From an uncultured Alistipes sp. (GTDB lineage Bacteria > Bacteroidota > Bacteroidia > Bacteroidales > Rikenellaceae), in contig NZ_OZ007039.1 in NCBI RefSeq assembly GCF_963931675.1, positions 1,645,657-1,709,656 of the forward strand: a stretch of DNA of 64,000 nt, written 5' to 3'. The notes under the pieces are model-generated. The model was not told where the DNA came from and did not search any database. It saw nothing but the letters and a program-made list of their open reading frames with translations. Shown here in pieces: positions 1-8,760 of this stretch; position 1 is the stretch's first letter, and each line of letters begins with the position of its first letter. The position numbers and the translations under genes were made by a program.

Positions 1-246
1 TGTTTGAGATTTGGGATATCTCAAAAGGATCGCTTGCAGTGCATGATCATTAGCCCAGTCAATTTGTTTTTTGCCGACAAGGTCTCGTGCCGAAAAAGGC
101 TTGCCATTTCGGTTGAATCCTTTTTGTCGGATAATCTCCATTAAATTTCTGCGAACATTGGTAAGTTCGTCTGCTGTCAATGCCCGTACCTGCTTGGGCT
201 GAATGGCGGTCGGCTGTAATTTGCCGTTTAGCTTTTCGTATAACAT
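1..246 (-). CDS. Partial hypothetical protein, N-terminal 82 residues
   Basis: An open frame runs from an ATG at 246 off the left edge of the window, so only the first 82 residues are visible (MLYEKLNGKLQP...). The product is soluble, lysine/arginine-rich, has no signal peptide, and includes the stretch VRALTADELTNVRR. It starts 13 bases after the stop of the surface lipoprotein gene on the same strand, but no clear ribosome binding site is visible. I do not recognise the family. Low complexity is absent and codon use looks like real coding sequence. Confidence 0.5.
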   Translation of the reverse strand, partial: MLYEKLNGKLQPTAIQPKQVRALTADELTNVRRNLMEIIRQKGFNRNGKPFSARDLVGKKQIDWANDHALQAILLRYPKSQT

Positions 247-259
247 GTGCTGTAATCAG

Positions 260-2548
260 TTAAAATTCGATTTCTTCAATAGCGGTAAAACGGGAGGTCC
301 AGGGATCTTTATCATATGCATCTTTACATCCGAAGGGAACTCCCAAATAACTATACTTACTGGAACTTCCAAACGAAGAGGTTGAAACATTCGGTGGGGT
401 TGTTGCTTTACAATACACTTTGGTAAATTGTAAAGGACGGTTGTATGAATAAGGGTAAGAGGATGAAACAAATACATCTTGACTAAAAACGTAACCATCT
501 ATCTGACTTATTCCGCTGCCGATGGCCAGATACCCATTGAATCCGGTGCAATCGCGAAAAGCACTGCTTTCAATCGTCGCTACCTGGTCGGGGATGACCA
601 AATTGCCGGTAAATCCGGAACATTCGTAAAAGCAATATTCTGGAATGGTAGTTATTCCGGTGCCGAACGTCAGCGTGCCGGTAAATCCGGAACAATTGTA
701 AAAGGCATATGTCCCCAATGAGGTGACGCTGTTGGGAATGTGCAGGCTCCCGGTCAAGGTCTTGCATCGGTAGAAGGCACGTTCGCCAATCGTTTGCAAG
801 CCTTCGGGCAACACCAGATTCCCGGCCAACGAAGAGCACGCTTCGAATGCGGATACTCCGATCGAAAGGACCGTGCCTGGAATTTCTATCGAAGTAATGC
901 TGCTTCCGTTGAACGCATTGTCCGGTATGGCTTCCAGATTCAGTGGCAGAATGACTGTTTTAATCGTACTGCTTTTGAAACAGCTGGCCGGAATGGTCGT
1001 ATTGTCGATTTGTGCCAAATCGACCGATTCCAAGGCGGGCATGGTGCGCATAAAGTCGTAGTCGAACGTGTTGAGGTTCCCGGTCAGTTTCAGCCCGATC
1101 AGTTTCTCTTTCTCATCGGCGGAAATGTAGTTTTCCAACGTCCCGGCCGTTTCGACATGGACCGTCTTGTATCCCGAAGCCTTTTGGGCGAACAGAATGC
1201 TTTGGGCAATCAACCCGCTGTCGTCTTTCAGGTTGACGGTCGAGTAACGATAGGTGGTGTTCGGGTTGGCCTGGGCCGTAAAGGTAAGTGTCTCCTTATG
1301 GGTTGCCGCGCGTGTTTCAGCTATCGAAAGCCATGCCTGGTCGGCTTCCGGAATCTCTACCGAGTAAGTTACGTTGGTTTCTACCTCGACTTGCACCGTT
1401 TCTCCTTCTGCGGCGATTTCCACGGTGTTGGTCGAAACGAGGATGACGCTTTCGACAAAATTGAGGATGCGCATGATGGTATTCGTCCCTTTGGATACAA
1501 AGACCAGCACCCGGCTTGCTCCGAGATCCGCCGACGGGGTTGTGACGATGATTCTTCCGGATCGGTAATCCGTCGGTGAAACCGAGGCTTTATAAAGATC
1601 TTGCGCTACGACTTCAATCAGCGTGTTTTCGTCTGCTCCGGTAATTGTATACTCGATTTCATAGGTTTTGTCCGGCAAAACATTGATCGAATCCGTATTG
1701 CCGAATACGATATCCAATGTTTCGGATGCCGTTGCTTTCGGAATCGTAATCGTGCTGTCGTCATTCAAGGTGAATATAACGCTGTCGTCGGTTTCTTCAA
1801 CATCCTTGAAAATACCTCCGGCCTGCCCCGGTTCACCCGGTTCTCCTTTGTCGCCGGTCGCTTTTCCAAGTTGTGTCCAGGAGGCTCCGTCGTTGTAGGA
1901 AACATACCAATACCCATCCTCTATTTTTAACTGAGGAGTAATCCCATCTTTTCCATCTTCACCGGGTTTCCCGTCTTGGCCGTCGTTGCCGTCTTCGCCT
2001 GGCTTGCCGTCCTGACCGTCGTTGCCGTCTTCGCCTGGCTTGCCGTCCTGTCCATCGTTGCCGTCCTCGCCTGGCTTGCCATCTGCACCGTCGCGACCTT
2101 CTGCCTGAATCTTGTTGCCTGAATCATCCGTCAGCCAGTCGCCGTTCAGCGTCCAGTAATAAACGCCGTCGGTATCCTGCTTTACTCCGATTATCGGCGT
2201 TGATCCGTCGTTGCCATCTTCGCCGGGTTTGCCATCCTGCCCATCCTTGCCGTCCTCTCCATGGTAGATGGTGATGGGTGCACTTTTGGCAAAAGAGATG
2301 GTGTAGCCGATTGTCTCCCCGTCTTTGGTGATGGGGGTAACTCCGGTAATGTAATCATTGTCTTGGAGGGCATTGACAAGGGCTTGCAAGGATGAGATGT
2401 TGGTATTCATCTGCTTGCACAACTCTTCGAGTTTGGTGACTCGATTCTCGAGGTCATCTACACGGCCGGTCAAAGCCGAATCGTCGTAATCATCGCCACA
2501 TCCCGATAAAATCGAGACGGCGAATAAAAAACAAAGAATCTTTTTCAT
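260..2548 (-). CDS. Surface lipoprotein: DUF4988 N-terminus, collagen-like repeats, BACON-like domain, BspA-type leucine-rich repeats
   Basis: This 762-residue protein has a lipoprotein signal ending in LSGC (Cys17). A coiled-coil region at about 25-65 leads into a DUF4988-type domain. Collagen-like Gly-X-Y blocks lie at about 97-115, 151-203 and 232-245. A BACON/Ig-like region (about 330-490) is followed by BspA-type leucine-rich repeats (about 500-720; motifs such as IPNSVTSLGTYAF and TIGERAFYRC). Families of this build are exported to the cell surface and are thought to bind host or matrix ligands; the ligand here is unknown. An upstream in-frame extension to 2632 is open, but the signal peptide fixes the ATG at 2548. 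It lies 23 bases downstream of the zinc-ribbon protein gene and is probably co-transcribed with it. Confidence 0.88.
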   Translation of the reverse strand: MKKILCFLFAVSILSGCGDDYDDSALTGRVDDLENRVTKLEELCKQMNTNISSLQALVNALQDNDYITGVTPITKDGETIGYTISFAKSAPITIYHGEDGKDGQDGKPGEDGNDGSTPIIGVKQDTDGVYYWTLNGDWLTDDSGNKIQAEGRDGADGKPGEDGNDGQDGKPGEDGNDGQDGKPGEDGNDGQDGKPGEDGKDGITPQLKIEDGYWYVSYNDGASWTQLGKATGDKGEPGEPGQAGGIFKDVEETDDSVIFTLNDDSTITIPKATASETLDIVFGNTDSINVLPDKTYEIEYTITGADENTLIEVVAQDLYKASVSPTDYRSGRIIVTTPSADLGASRVLVFVSKGTNTIMRILNFVESVILVSTNTVEIAAEGETVQVEVETNVTYSVEIPEADQAWLSIAETRAATHKETLTFTAQANPNTTYRYSTVNLKDDSGLIAQSILFAQKASGYKTVHVETAGTLENYISADEKEKLIGLKLTGNLNTFDYDFMRTMPALESVDLAQIDNTTIPASCFKSSTIKTVILPLNLEAIPDNAFNGSSITSIEIPGTVLSIGVSAFEACSSLAGNLVLPEGLQTIGERAFYRCKTLTGSLHIPNSVTSLGTYAFYNCSGFTGTLTFGTGITTIPEYCFYECSGFTGNLVIPDQVATIESSAFRDCTGFNGYLAIGSGISQIDGYVFSQDVFVSSSYPYSYNRPLQFTKVYCKATTPPNVSTSSFGSSSKYSYLGVPFGCKDAYDKDPWTSRFTAIEEIEF
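1951..2091 (-). repeat. 36-bp tandem repeat encoding collagen-like Gly-X-Y units
   Basis: About four near-identical 36-bp units lie in tandem inside the surface lipoprotein gene. Each encodes the 12-residue unit GKPGEDGNDGQD. A shorter related block lies at about 2205-2262. The unit length is a multiple of three, so gain or loss of copies would change protein length without breaking the frame. Confidence 0.85.
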
Positions 2549-2571
2549 AATATGGTAGGTTTGGTTCGTGT

Positions 2572-3309
2572 TTATGCTTCGTCTCCTTTTACAACTTTGT
2601 TCTGATAATCCATATATCCGCAGTATTTGCAACGGCGTGTTATTTGCACTCGGTTGTGATGGACATAATAGATTTGGTTGTCTTGTTTTACTCGTTCGGT
2701 TTTTGCCACTCCGAGAAACTTTTCATCGATCTCCTGCATGGCCCGGAGTTTCCCGCAATGCGGACAACGACGAGATGTTATCCAACTGATAATCGAGTAT
2801 ACGATTGACCCGATGAAAAGCAGCAGAATTACGATTCCCCAACCGCTGTCGGAATTTTCTGTGTTTGCATCCGACGATGTTGATAAGGTTGAACTCTGAT
2901 CCGATGTCCTGGATGTTTCCGATGATACGGAAATCGGGGCTGATGGCTTGGTCGTTGTTGCGGAAGAGCGGGATCCCCGATCATCGCGGGTTCCGACAGT
3001 TTGTGTGGCTCTTTTCGGTATTGTGTTATCAACGGATTCACGGGAGAGGCTGGCTCCTTCCTCCTGGGGCATTCCCAATATCGGATTTGTATCGCGGATC
3101 TCCTCGGTCTCGACTGGTTCCTGGCTGTCTTTTTTCTGCTGACGCTCCGCTTTACGCTTTTCTCTGCGGTCTTCCCGTTCCTGGCGCCGTTCTTCGCGTC
3201 GTTCTTTTCGCTGAACTTTCTTATCCGGCTCCTGGCTTTGTGGCATTGCGGATAAACCGGATAGGGTAAATGAGAAAATCAAGAGTCCGCAAATGATTCG
3301 CTTGTTCAT
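2572..3309 (-). CDS. Membrane protein with charged stalk and C-terminal double-CxxC zinc ribbon
   Basis: A 245-residue protein that I cannot assign to a named family. The order is: signal or anchor helix (about 1-22), a highly charged Lys/Arg/Glu segment (about 30-70) likely to be helical, a Ser/Thr-rich linker, a transmembrane helix (GWGIVILLLFIGSIVYSII, near residue 165), then a zinc ribbon with CPHCGK and CKYCGY pairs. The ATG at 3309 was chosen because the signal helix begins there; the frame is open further upstream to 3441. It follows the structured RNA (3358-3583) by about 48 bases and precedes the collagen-repeat lipoprotein gene by 23 bases. Confidence 0.75.
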   Translation of the reverse strand: MNKRIICGLLIFSFTLSGLSAMPQSQEPDKKVQRKERREERRQEREDRREKRKAERQQKKDSQEPVETEEIRDTNPILGMPQEEGASLSRESVDNTIPKRATQTVGTRDDRGSRSSATTTKPSAPISVSSETSRTSDQSSTLSTSSDANTENSDSGWGIVILLLFIGSIVYSIISWITSRRCPHCGKLRAMQEIDEKFLGVAKTERVKQDNQIYYVHHNRVQITRRCKYCGYMDYQNKVVKGDEA

Positions 3310-3357
3310 AGCAACAAAGGTTGTTGCCATTCGACTCCGGTATGGCGGGGTTTGTAC

Positions 3358-3583
3358 AAAAAGAAAGTGTGGAGTCGTTAGTTTATCTATGCAGAGGCTC
3401 TGGTAAAGCCCGAATGTAAATAAACAGATACAATACCCCACACCTGTATAGTATGGGATGACATCTCACATACCAATACAGATGATGAGTGTTGTAGCAA
3501 TCCTTACATTCAGTGAAATTTACCAGATTTCTGCATAAGGATAAAAGCTAAACACTTTCATCAAATATGTACGTCGCCTGCGC
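3358..3583 (-). ncRNA. Structured RNA, copy 1: rod-shaped, about 225 nt, own promoter and terminator (6S-like candidate)
   Basis: The transcript would start just after a TATCTTTG box (complement of 3590-3597). It folds into one long interrupted rod: paired arms 3552-3559 with 3363-3370, 3530-3536 with 3389-3395, 3519-3527 with 3399-3407, 3504-3511 with 3412-3419, and an apical stem 3469-3481 with 3444-3455. The closing stem is followed by a T-rich run (complement of 3358-3366), so the rod can act as an intrinsic terminator. A diverged second copy at 10922-11146 keeps the pairing through compensating changes. The length and rod shape resemble 6S RNA and the Bacteroidales-1 motif; that family assignment is from memory, not a search. 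It could instead be a leader of the downstream gene. Confidence 0.7.
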
Positions 3584-3589
3584 GGCATA

Positions 3590-3597
3590 CAAAGATA
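3590..3597 (-). promoter_or_regulatory. -7 box for structured RNA copy 1
   Basis: TATCTTTG on the minus strand matches the Bacteroidetes -7 consensus TAnnTTTG. The upstream -33 region is weak (GTG at the 19-bp spacing). The box and the following 45 bases are almost identical to the second RNA copy. Confidence 0.7.
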
Positions 3598-3643
3598 GAA
3601 AATGTTTTTTAAACAACACTCTTCGGAAGGGGTATTGTTGCCA

Positions 3644-3766
3644 TTATGGTTGAATAACGGCTCGGGATATGGACGATACGTCACATCCACGGTCCCGGAG
3701 TTCCTCCCATGCCGTCTTGCAGCCTGCCTCATACGGATACTTTTTCATAAATTCTGTCCATTCCAT
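3644..3766 (-). CDS. Possible 40-residue small protein
   Basis: A short frame beginning MEWTEFMKKYPYEAG and ending SRAVIQP. It is charged, carries two cysteines, and has no signal peptide. A TAGCTTTG box (complement of 3795-3802) lies about 30 bases upstream, which favours transcription. Nothing else supports translation, and I do not recognise it. Confidence 0.3.
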   Translation of the reverse strand: MEWTEFMKKYPYEAGCKTAWEELRDRGCDVSSISRAVIQP

Positions 3767-3960
3767 GTCTGTTTCGTTTTATTGATTTCAGGGGCAAAGC
3801 TATCATCGGAGTGTGCGGGAACGCGGCATACGGGGCTATTTTGGGCGATAAATAACCTCCATGCGATGAAGTCTGTTTTTGTTTACGCTCGGAAAGTGGC
3901 GTGGTTGGGCATCGAAGCAATCTGGAAAAATCCCCTGCGGGAAATCCGTCCGCGGGACGC

Positions 3961-3991
3961 TTGGCTTGTCAGCCCTTTTTTCGTATCTTTG
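3961..3991 (+). promoter_or_regulatory. Promoter of the acyltransferase gene
   Basis: TTG at 3961-3963 and TATCTTTG at 3984-3991, 20 bp apart, fit the Bacteroidetes -33/-7 pattern. The start codon follows about 70 bases downstream. Confidence 0.6.
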
Positions 3992-4062
3992 AGCCCGCCC
4001 GGCGCCTTGTGGGCGAGGAATATGCCCGCAAAGCCGGATTGACTCACACCTTCAAGTAAAGT

Positions 4063-5118
4063 ATGATGAAATCGGATCGGAATTTCCCGCTGGATCTGTT
4101 GCGGGTCCTGGCCTGCTATCTGGTGATCCATCAGCACGCCAGCGAATTCTTCTATGTCGGGGAGGCCGGAAGCGTCGTTCCCGGTGAGAACACCTTCTGG
4201 ATCGGAATCATTACCAGCATCGCCCGGATCTCCGTGCCGCTGTTCGTGATGATTTCGGGCTTCCTGCTTCTGCCGATGAAGGGGACCTGCTCCGAATTCT
4301 TCAAGAAACGCTTCGTCCGCATCCTCGGCCCCTTCGTCGTATGGTCCGCCCTCTATGCCCTCTATTATGTGGCCACCCGCGGGGATTCCTGGGGACAAGC
4401 GATCACGAATATCCTCCATATCCCGGTCAACTTCGGCGTGGAGGTCGGGCATCTCTGGTATATCTATATGCTGGTCGGGCTCTATCTGATCGTGCCGGTG
4501 ATCTCCCCGTGGCTGGCGAACTGCTCCAAAGCCGGACTGCAAGGGTATCTCGGGCTATGGGGTGTTACGACGCTGATTCCCTATATTCATCTGATCTTCC
4601 CGCAGATCTGGGGCGAGTGTTTCTGGAATCCGACTCCGGCGTTCTATTATTTCAGCGGATTCATCGGTTATTTCCTGCTGGGATTCCATGCCCGCAGATA
4701 CGGCCCGTTGTCCCTCTCCTGGGCCGTGCTCCTCACCGTCGTGGGATACATCGTCACGGCGGCGATCTTCTGTTCGCGGGTGGAGACGGCCGCCACGATC
4801 CCGGATCTGGAACTCAGCTGGGGATTCTGTACCGTCAATGTCGCGATGATGACCTACGGCGTCTTCTCGATCTTCCTGCATGTCAAGGCCCGGGGCGAAA
4901 GCCGCATGGGACGGCTGGTGCAGGACATCTCGTTGAAAAGCTATGGCATCTACCTTGCGCACATCATGATCCTGACGCTGTTCGTCGGATGGCTCCGGCC
5001 GCTGTTCTCCTCCACGCTGACGGCGGTTCCCGTTATGGCGCTCTGCTCGTTCGTCTGCACATACCTGCTGGTGCGTCTCCTGTCGTACCTGCCCCGGTCC
5101 AAATATTGGTTGGGATGA
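4063..5118 (+). CDS. Acyltransferase family 3 (OafA/WecH-like) integral membrane protein
   Basis: A 351-residue protein of about ten hydrophobic segments. It opens with the family's signature FPLDLLRVLACYLVIHQH, whose Arg and the His near residue 24 are the conserved catalytic region of acyltransferase-3 proteins. The family moves acetyl or other acyl groups onto sugars of surface polysaccharides or peptidoglycan at the inner membrane; the substrate here is not evident. The start could be the first or second Met (4063 or 4066). The stop overlaps the next start as ATGA, so the two genes are translationally coupled. Confidence 0.88.
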   Translation: MMKSDRNFPLDLLRVLACYLVIHQHASEFFYVGEAGSVVPGENTFWIGIITSIARISVPLFVMISGFLLLPMKGTCSEFFKKRFVRILGPFVVWSALYALYYVATRGDSWGQAITNILHIPVNFGVEVGHLWYIYMLVGLYLIVPVISPWLANCSKAGLQGYLGLWGVTTLIPYIHLIFPQIWGECFWNPTPAFYYFSGFIGYFLLGFHARRYGPLSLSWAVLLTVVGYIVTAAIFCSRVETAATIPDLELSWGFCTVNVAMMTYGVFSIFLHVKARGESRMGRLVQDISLKSYGIYLAHIMILTLFVGWLRPLFSSTLTAVPVMALCSFVCTYLLVRLLSYLPRSKYWLG

Positions 5119-5521
5119 GCCGCGGTGTGATTGCTGCGGTCGGGCGGCGTATCGCTCCCGACCGTATCGCGGAACTCCGCGACGATGAGATCTTCGTTTT
5201 CGGGAGCAACCTCGCCGGCATGCACGCCGGTGGTGCCGCGCGGATCGCATGCCGATGCTTCGGCGCCGTGTGGGGGCAGGGTGTCGGTTTGCAGGGGCAG
5301 AGCTATGCCATTCCGACCATGCAGGGCGGGATGGGGACCATCCGTCCCTATGTGGATGAATTCATCGACTTCACGCGGCGGCATCCGCATCTGAAATTCT
5401 TCGTGACCGGGACGGCTGCGGCATTGCGGGCTTTACGTCCGAAGAGAGCGCCCCGTTGTTTGCGGTGGCGGTGGAGAACATCTGGCTGCTGGCCCGTTTC
5501 TGGGAGGTGCTGACCCGATAG
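5115..5521 (+). pseudogene. Frameshifted small conserved protein (FVFGSNLAGMHAGGAA family)
   Basis: From the ATG at 5115 the first ~100 residues (FVFGSNLAGMHAGGAA..., GQGVGLQGQSYAIPTM) read as a conserved family seen in anaerobic gut bacteria; its function is not known to me. At about 5409-5413 the frame breaks: V-T-G should continue as I-G-C-G-I-A-G-F-T-S, and does so in the next frame to a stop at 5519-5521, ending WEVLTR. One base appears to be missing. Either the gene is inactive or the assembly has an error here. Confidence 0.75.
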
Positions 5522-5544
5522 GCTCGGCGTTCCCGCCCTCCCTG

Positions 5545-7128
5545 CTAAAATTCCGAGGTGAAGTGGAAGCGGATCTCCTTGAAGTTCTCCTGAGCCAGCG
5601 CCAGGGCATAGCTCGTGTCCGCCAGGAAAACGTCACGGCCGTGTTTGTCGACGGCCATGTTGGTGTGCTTGCGGCGTTTGAAATCCGCCAGCTGTGCCGC
5701 GTTGTCACTCTCGATCCAGCACGCCTTGTAGATCGAAATCGGCTCCCAGCGGCACGCCGCATTGTACTCGTGCTCCAGCCGGTACTGGATCACCTCGAAC
5801 TGCAGCGCTCCCACCGTGCCGATGATCTTGCGGCCATTGAGCGATGAGGTGAACAACTGCGCCACACCTTCGTCCATCAACTGATCGATCCCTTTGGCCA
5901 GCTGCTTGAATTTCAGCGGGTCGGCATTTTCGATATAGCGGAACTGCTCCGGAGCGAAAGAGGGGATTCCGGTGAATTTCAACTTCTCACCCTCGGTGAA
6001 CGTATCGCCGATTTTGAAGTTGCCCGTATCGTGCAGACCCACGATGTCGCCCGGATAGGCGAAGTCGATCACCGACTTCTTCTCGGCCATGAAGGCCGTC
6101 GGCGAGGAGAACTTCATCTGTTTGCCGCTCCGCACGTGGAGGTAGTTCCTGTTGCGTTCGAAAACGCCCGAACAGATCTTCAGGAACGCGATACGGTCGC
6201 GGTGGTTCGGGTCCATGTTCGCATGGATCTTGAAGACAAAGCCCGTCATCTTGGGCTCTGCGGGATTCACCTCGCGGGTTTCGGTCGTCGCGGGGCGAGG
6301 CGAGGGGGCGATGCGGATGAAGCATTCCAGCAGCTCGCGCACGCCGAAGTTGTTCACGGCCGATCCGAAGAAGACCGGTGCCAGCTCGCCCCGCAGATAG
6401 GCGTCGCGGTCGAATGTGTCGTAAACCCCTTCGACCAGCTCGACATCCTGCCGCAGTTGTTCGGCGAACTTCGCGCCGACGTGCTCGTCGACCACCTCCG
6501 ACGCAAGGTCCGTGATTTCGACCGTCGAGGCGTCGGCCGTGAGCTTCTCGTCCGATGTAAAGAGCGAGAGCCGCTTCTCGTAGAGGTTGTAGACCCCCTT
6601 GAACGTAGGGCCGTTCGAGATCGGGAAGGTCAACGGCCGAACCCGGATATGCAACTCCTTCTCCACCTCGTCCAGCAGGTCGAAGGGCTCCTTCGAGGGG
6701 CGGTCCAGCTTGTTGATGAAGACGATCACGGGCGTGTTGCGCATCCGGCAGACATCCATCAGCTTGCGCGTCTGCGATTCGACGCCCTTGGCGCCGTCGA
6801 TCACGATGATGACCGAATCCACGGCCGTCAGCGTGCGATAGGTGTCTTCGGCGAAGTCCTCGTGGCCCGGCGTGTCGAGGATATTGATCTTGCGCCCCTC
6901 GTACTCGAAGCCCATGACGGAGGTGGCCACCGAGATGCCGCGCTGGCGTTCGATCTCCATGAAGTCCGACGTCGCGCCTTTCTTGATCTTGTTGCTCTTG
7001 ACGGCCCCCGCCACGTGGATGGCGCCGCCGAACAGCAGCAGTTTCTCCGTCAAAGTGGTTTTTCCCGCGTCGGGGTGGGCGATGACCGCAAAGGTCCGCC
7101 GCCGGGTGATCTCTTCCTGTAAGGTCAT
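5545..7128 (-). CDS. prfC: Peptide chain release factor 3
   Basis: RF3 is the GTPase that recycles RF1/RF2 from the ribosome after termination. The 527 residues match the family length. Visible GTPase motifs are G1 AHPDAGKTT (17-25), the RGIS switch I element, G3 DTPGHED and G4 NKLD. The later domains carry the RF3-typical RFHFTSEF end region. The start lies only three bases after the nadB stop, so the two genes form one transcription unit, an arrangement without obvious functional logic. Confidence 0.97.
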   Translation of the reverse strand: MTLQEEITRRRTFAVIAHPDAGKTTLTEKLLLFGGAIHVAGAVKSNKIKKGATSDFMEIERQRGISVATSVMGFEYEGRKINILDTPGHEDFAEDTYRTLTAVDSVIIVIDGAKGVESQTRKLMDVCRMRNTPVIVFINKLDRPSKEPFDLLDEVEKELHIRVRPLTFPISNGPTFKGVYNLYEKRLSLFTSDEKLTADASTVEITDLASEVVDEHVGAKFAEQLRQDVELVEGVYDTFDRDAYLRGELAPVFFGSAVNNFGVRELLECFIRIAPSPRPATTETREVNPAEPKMTGFVFKIHANMDPNHRDRIAFLKICSGVFERNRNYLHVRSGKQMKFSSPTAFMAEKKSVIDFAYPGDIVGLHDTGNFKIGDTFTEGEKLKFTGIPSFAPEQFRYIENADPLKFKQLAKGIDQLMDEGVAQLFTSSLNGRKIIGTVGALQFEVIQYRLEHEYNAACRWEPISIYKACWIESDNAAQLADFKRRKHTNMAVDKHGRDVFLADTSYALALAQENFKEIRFHFTSEF

Positions 7129-7131
7129 GTA

Positions 7132-8688
7132 CTATTCTTTCGGGTAATCCATGTTGTAGTGGCAGCCCACCGACTCCTTGATCTCGCGCCCCTGCTTGAT
7201 GATCAGGTACGCTACGGCGATCATGTTGCGCAACTCGCACAACTCCCGGTTGGGCTTGGTCTTGCCGTAGAGCTCTTCGGTCTCCTCGAAGAGGATCGAC
7301 AGCCGGCGCATGGCGCGTTTGAGCGAGAGGTTCGAGCGCACGATGCCCACGTAGTTCGTCATGATCTGCTGCACCTCGCGCTTCGACTGGATCAGCATCA
7401 GCATCTCCTCGGTGTGCTTCGTGCCGTCGAAGTCCCAGTCGGGGATTCCCTCCTGGAAATCCACCTTGTCGACCAGAGAGGCGGTGTGGCGGGCCGCCTG
7501 GTCGCCATAGACCACCGCCTCGATAAGCGAATTCGAGGCCAGACGGTTTGCTCCGTGCAGCCCCGTGCAGGCGGTTTCGCCCAGGGCGTAGAGGTGCTTG
7601 ATCGAGGTCTGTCCGTTGGTGTCGACCCGCACGCCGCCGCAGCAGTAGTGCGCCGCCGGGGTGACCGGAATCCAGTCCTTCGTGATGTCGATGCCGATCG
7701 AGAGGCACTTTTCGTAGATGTTCGGGAAGTGGCTCCGGATCGAGTCGGGATCCTTGTGCGTGACGTCGAGGTAGACGAAGTCCATACCCAGACGGGTCAT
7801 TTCGCGGTAGATTGCCCGGGCTACGATGTCGCGCGGGGCGAGCGACTTCATCGGGTGGTACTTGTCCATGAACTCCGTGCCGTCGGGCAGGCGCAGGATC
7901 GCCCCGAAACCGCGCATCGCTTCGGTGATGAGGAAATTGGGCTTTTCGCCCGGGTTGTAGAGCGTCGTGGGGTGGAACTGGATGAACTCCATGTTCTCGG
8001 TGATGGCCTTGGCGCGGTGGCACATGGCGATACCGTCTCCCGTAGCCACAACCGGGTTCGAGGTTGAGAAGTAGACGTTGCCGCAGCCGCCCGTGGCCAC
8101 GATCGTGAATTTCGAGAGCATCGTCTCGATTTCGTTCGTGTCGAGGTTCAGCACGTAGGCCCCGAAGCAGGCCAGTCCGCGCGTGTGGCGCGTGACGAAC
8201 TCGCCCAGGTGGTGCTGCGTGAGCAGGTCGATGGCGAAGTGGTGCTCCAGGACCGTGATGTTCGGGTGCTTGCGGACCGACTCCACCAGGGCGCGTTCGA
8301 TCTCGGCGCCCGTGAGGTCCTCGTGGTGAAGGATCCGGTGCTCGGTGTGGCCGCCTTCGCGGTTGAGCTCGAAACGTCCGTCGGGCGTCTTGTCGAAGCG
8401 CGTGCCCCAGGCGATCAGGTCGGCGATCAGCTCCGGAGCGCGTCGGACGACCAGCTCGACGGCCCGTTCGTCGCACTTGCCCGCTCCGCAGACCAGCGTG
8501 TCGTGGATGTGTTTCTCGAACGTGTCGGGGGCATACGTTACCGAGCAGATACCGCCTTGCGCGTAATTGGTGTTGCATTCGATCATTTCGCCCTTGGTCA
8601 CGATCGTGACATGCCCGTGAGCGGCGGCTTTCAGTGCGAAGGAGAGCCCTGCGGCACCGGAGCCGATAACCAGGAAGTCGGTCTTCAT
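7132..8688 (-). CDS. nadB: L-aspartate oxidase
   Basis: NadB oxidises L-aspartate to iminoaspartate, the first step of de novo NAD synthesis, using FAD. The 518-residue product opens with the dinucleotide motif GSGAAG (about 8-13), has the NYAQGGI segment, and contains the substrate-site block EFIQFHPTTL and HGANRLASNSL. The frame is open far upstream through the opposite-strand queA gene, but homology begins at the ATG at 8688, just after a TAACTTTG promoter box. nadA and nadC are not in the window. Confidence 0.96.
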   Translation of the reverse strand: MKTDFLVIGSGAAGLSFALKAAAHGHVTIVTKGEMIECNTNYAQGGICSVTYAPDTFEKHIHDTLVCGAGKCDERAVELVVRRAPELIADLIAWGTRFDKTPDGRFELNREGGHTEHRILHHEDLTGAEIERALVESVRKHPNITVLEHHFAIDLLTQHHLGEFVTRHTRGLACFGAYVLNLDTNEIETMLSKFTIVATGGCGNVYFSTSNPVVATGDGIAMCHRAKAITENMEFIQFHPTTLYNPGEKPNFLITEAMRGFGAILRLPDGTEFMDKYHPMKSLAPRDIVARAIYREMTRLGMDFVYLDVTHKDPDSIRSHFPNIYEKCLSIGIDITKDWIPVTPAAHYCCGGVRVDTNGQTSIKHLYALGETACTGLHGANRLASNSLIEAVVYGDQAARHTASLVDKVDFQEGIPDWDFDGTKHTEEMLMLIQSKREVQQIMTNYVGIVRSNLSLKRAMRRLSILFEETEELYGKTKPNRELCELRNMIAVAYLIIKQGREIKESVGCHYNMDYPKE

Positions 8689-8710
8689 AGGTTTCTTTTT
8701 TGCATTATGC

Positions 8711-8744
8711 GCCGCAAAGTTACAAAAAATAGTAACTTTGCCGC
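8711..8744. promoter_or_regulatory. Back-to-back nadB and queA promoters in an inverted repeat
   Basis: Two TAACTTTG boxes face outward: complement of 8715-8722 for nadB and 8733-8740 for queA. They form an inverted repeat with perfect 10-bp arms (8714-8723 and 8732-8741) around an A/T spacer, and the similarity continues into the GCGCATAAT flanks. The start codons lie 27 and 21 bases beyond the boxes. Confidence 0.7.
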
Positions 8745-8760
8745 ATAATTTCCGGCAAAA

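Noticed and set aside
1951..2091. Regular 36-bp repeats that could look like a CRISPR array
   Set aside because: Units are directly abutting without spacers and are in frame with a collagen-like protein segment; no CRISPR array was seen in the window.
3883..4542. A 219-residue minus-strand frame opposite the acyltransferase start
   Set aside because: It is antisense to conserved acyltransferase sequence and has no recognisable feature.
5987..8578. An 863-residue minus-strand frame across prfC and nadB in another frame
   Set aside because: Very arginine/histidine-rich and lacks any motif; prfC and nadB are certain.
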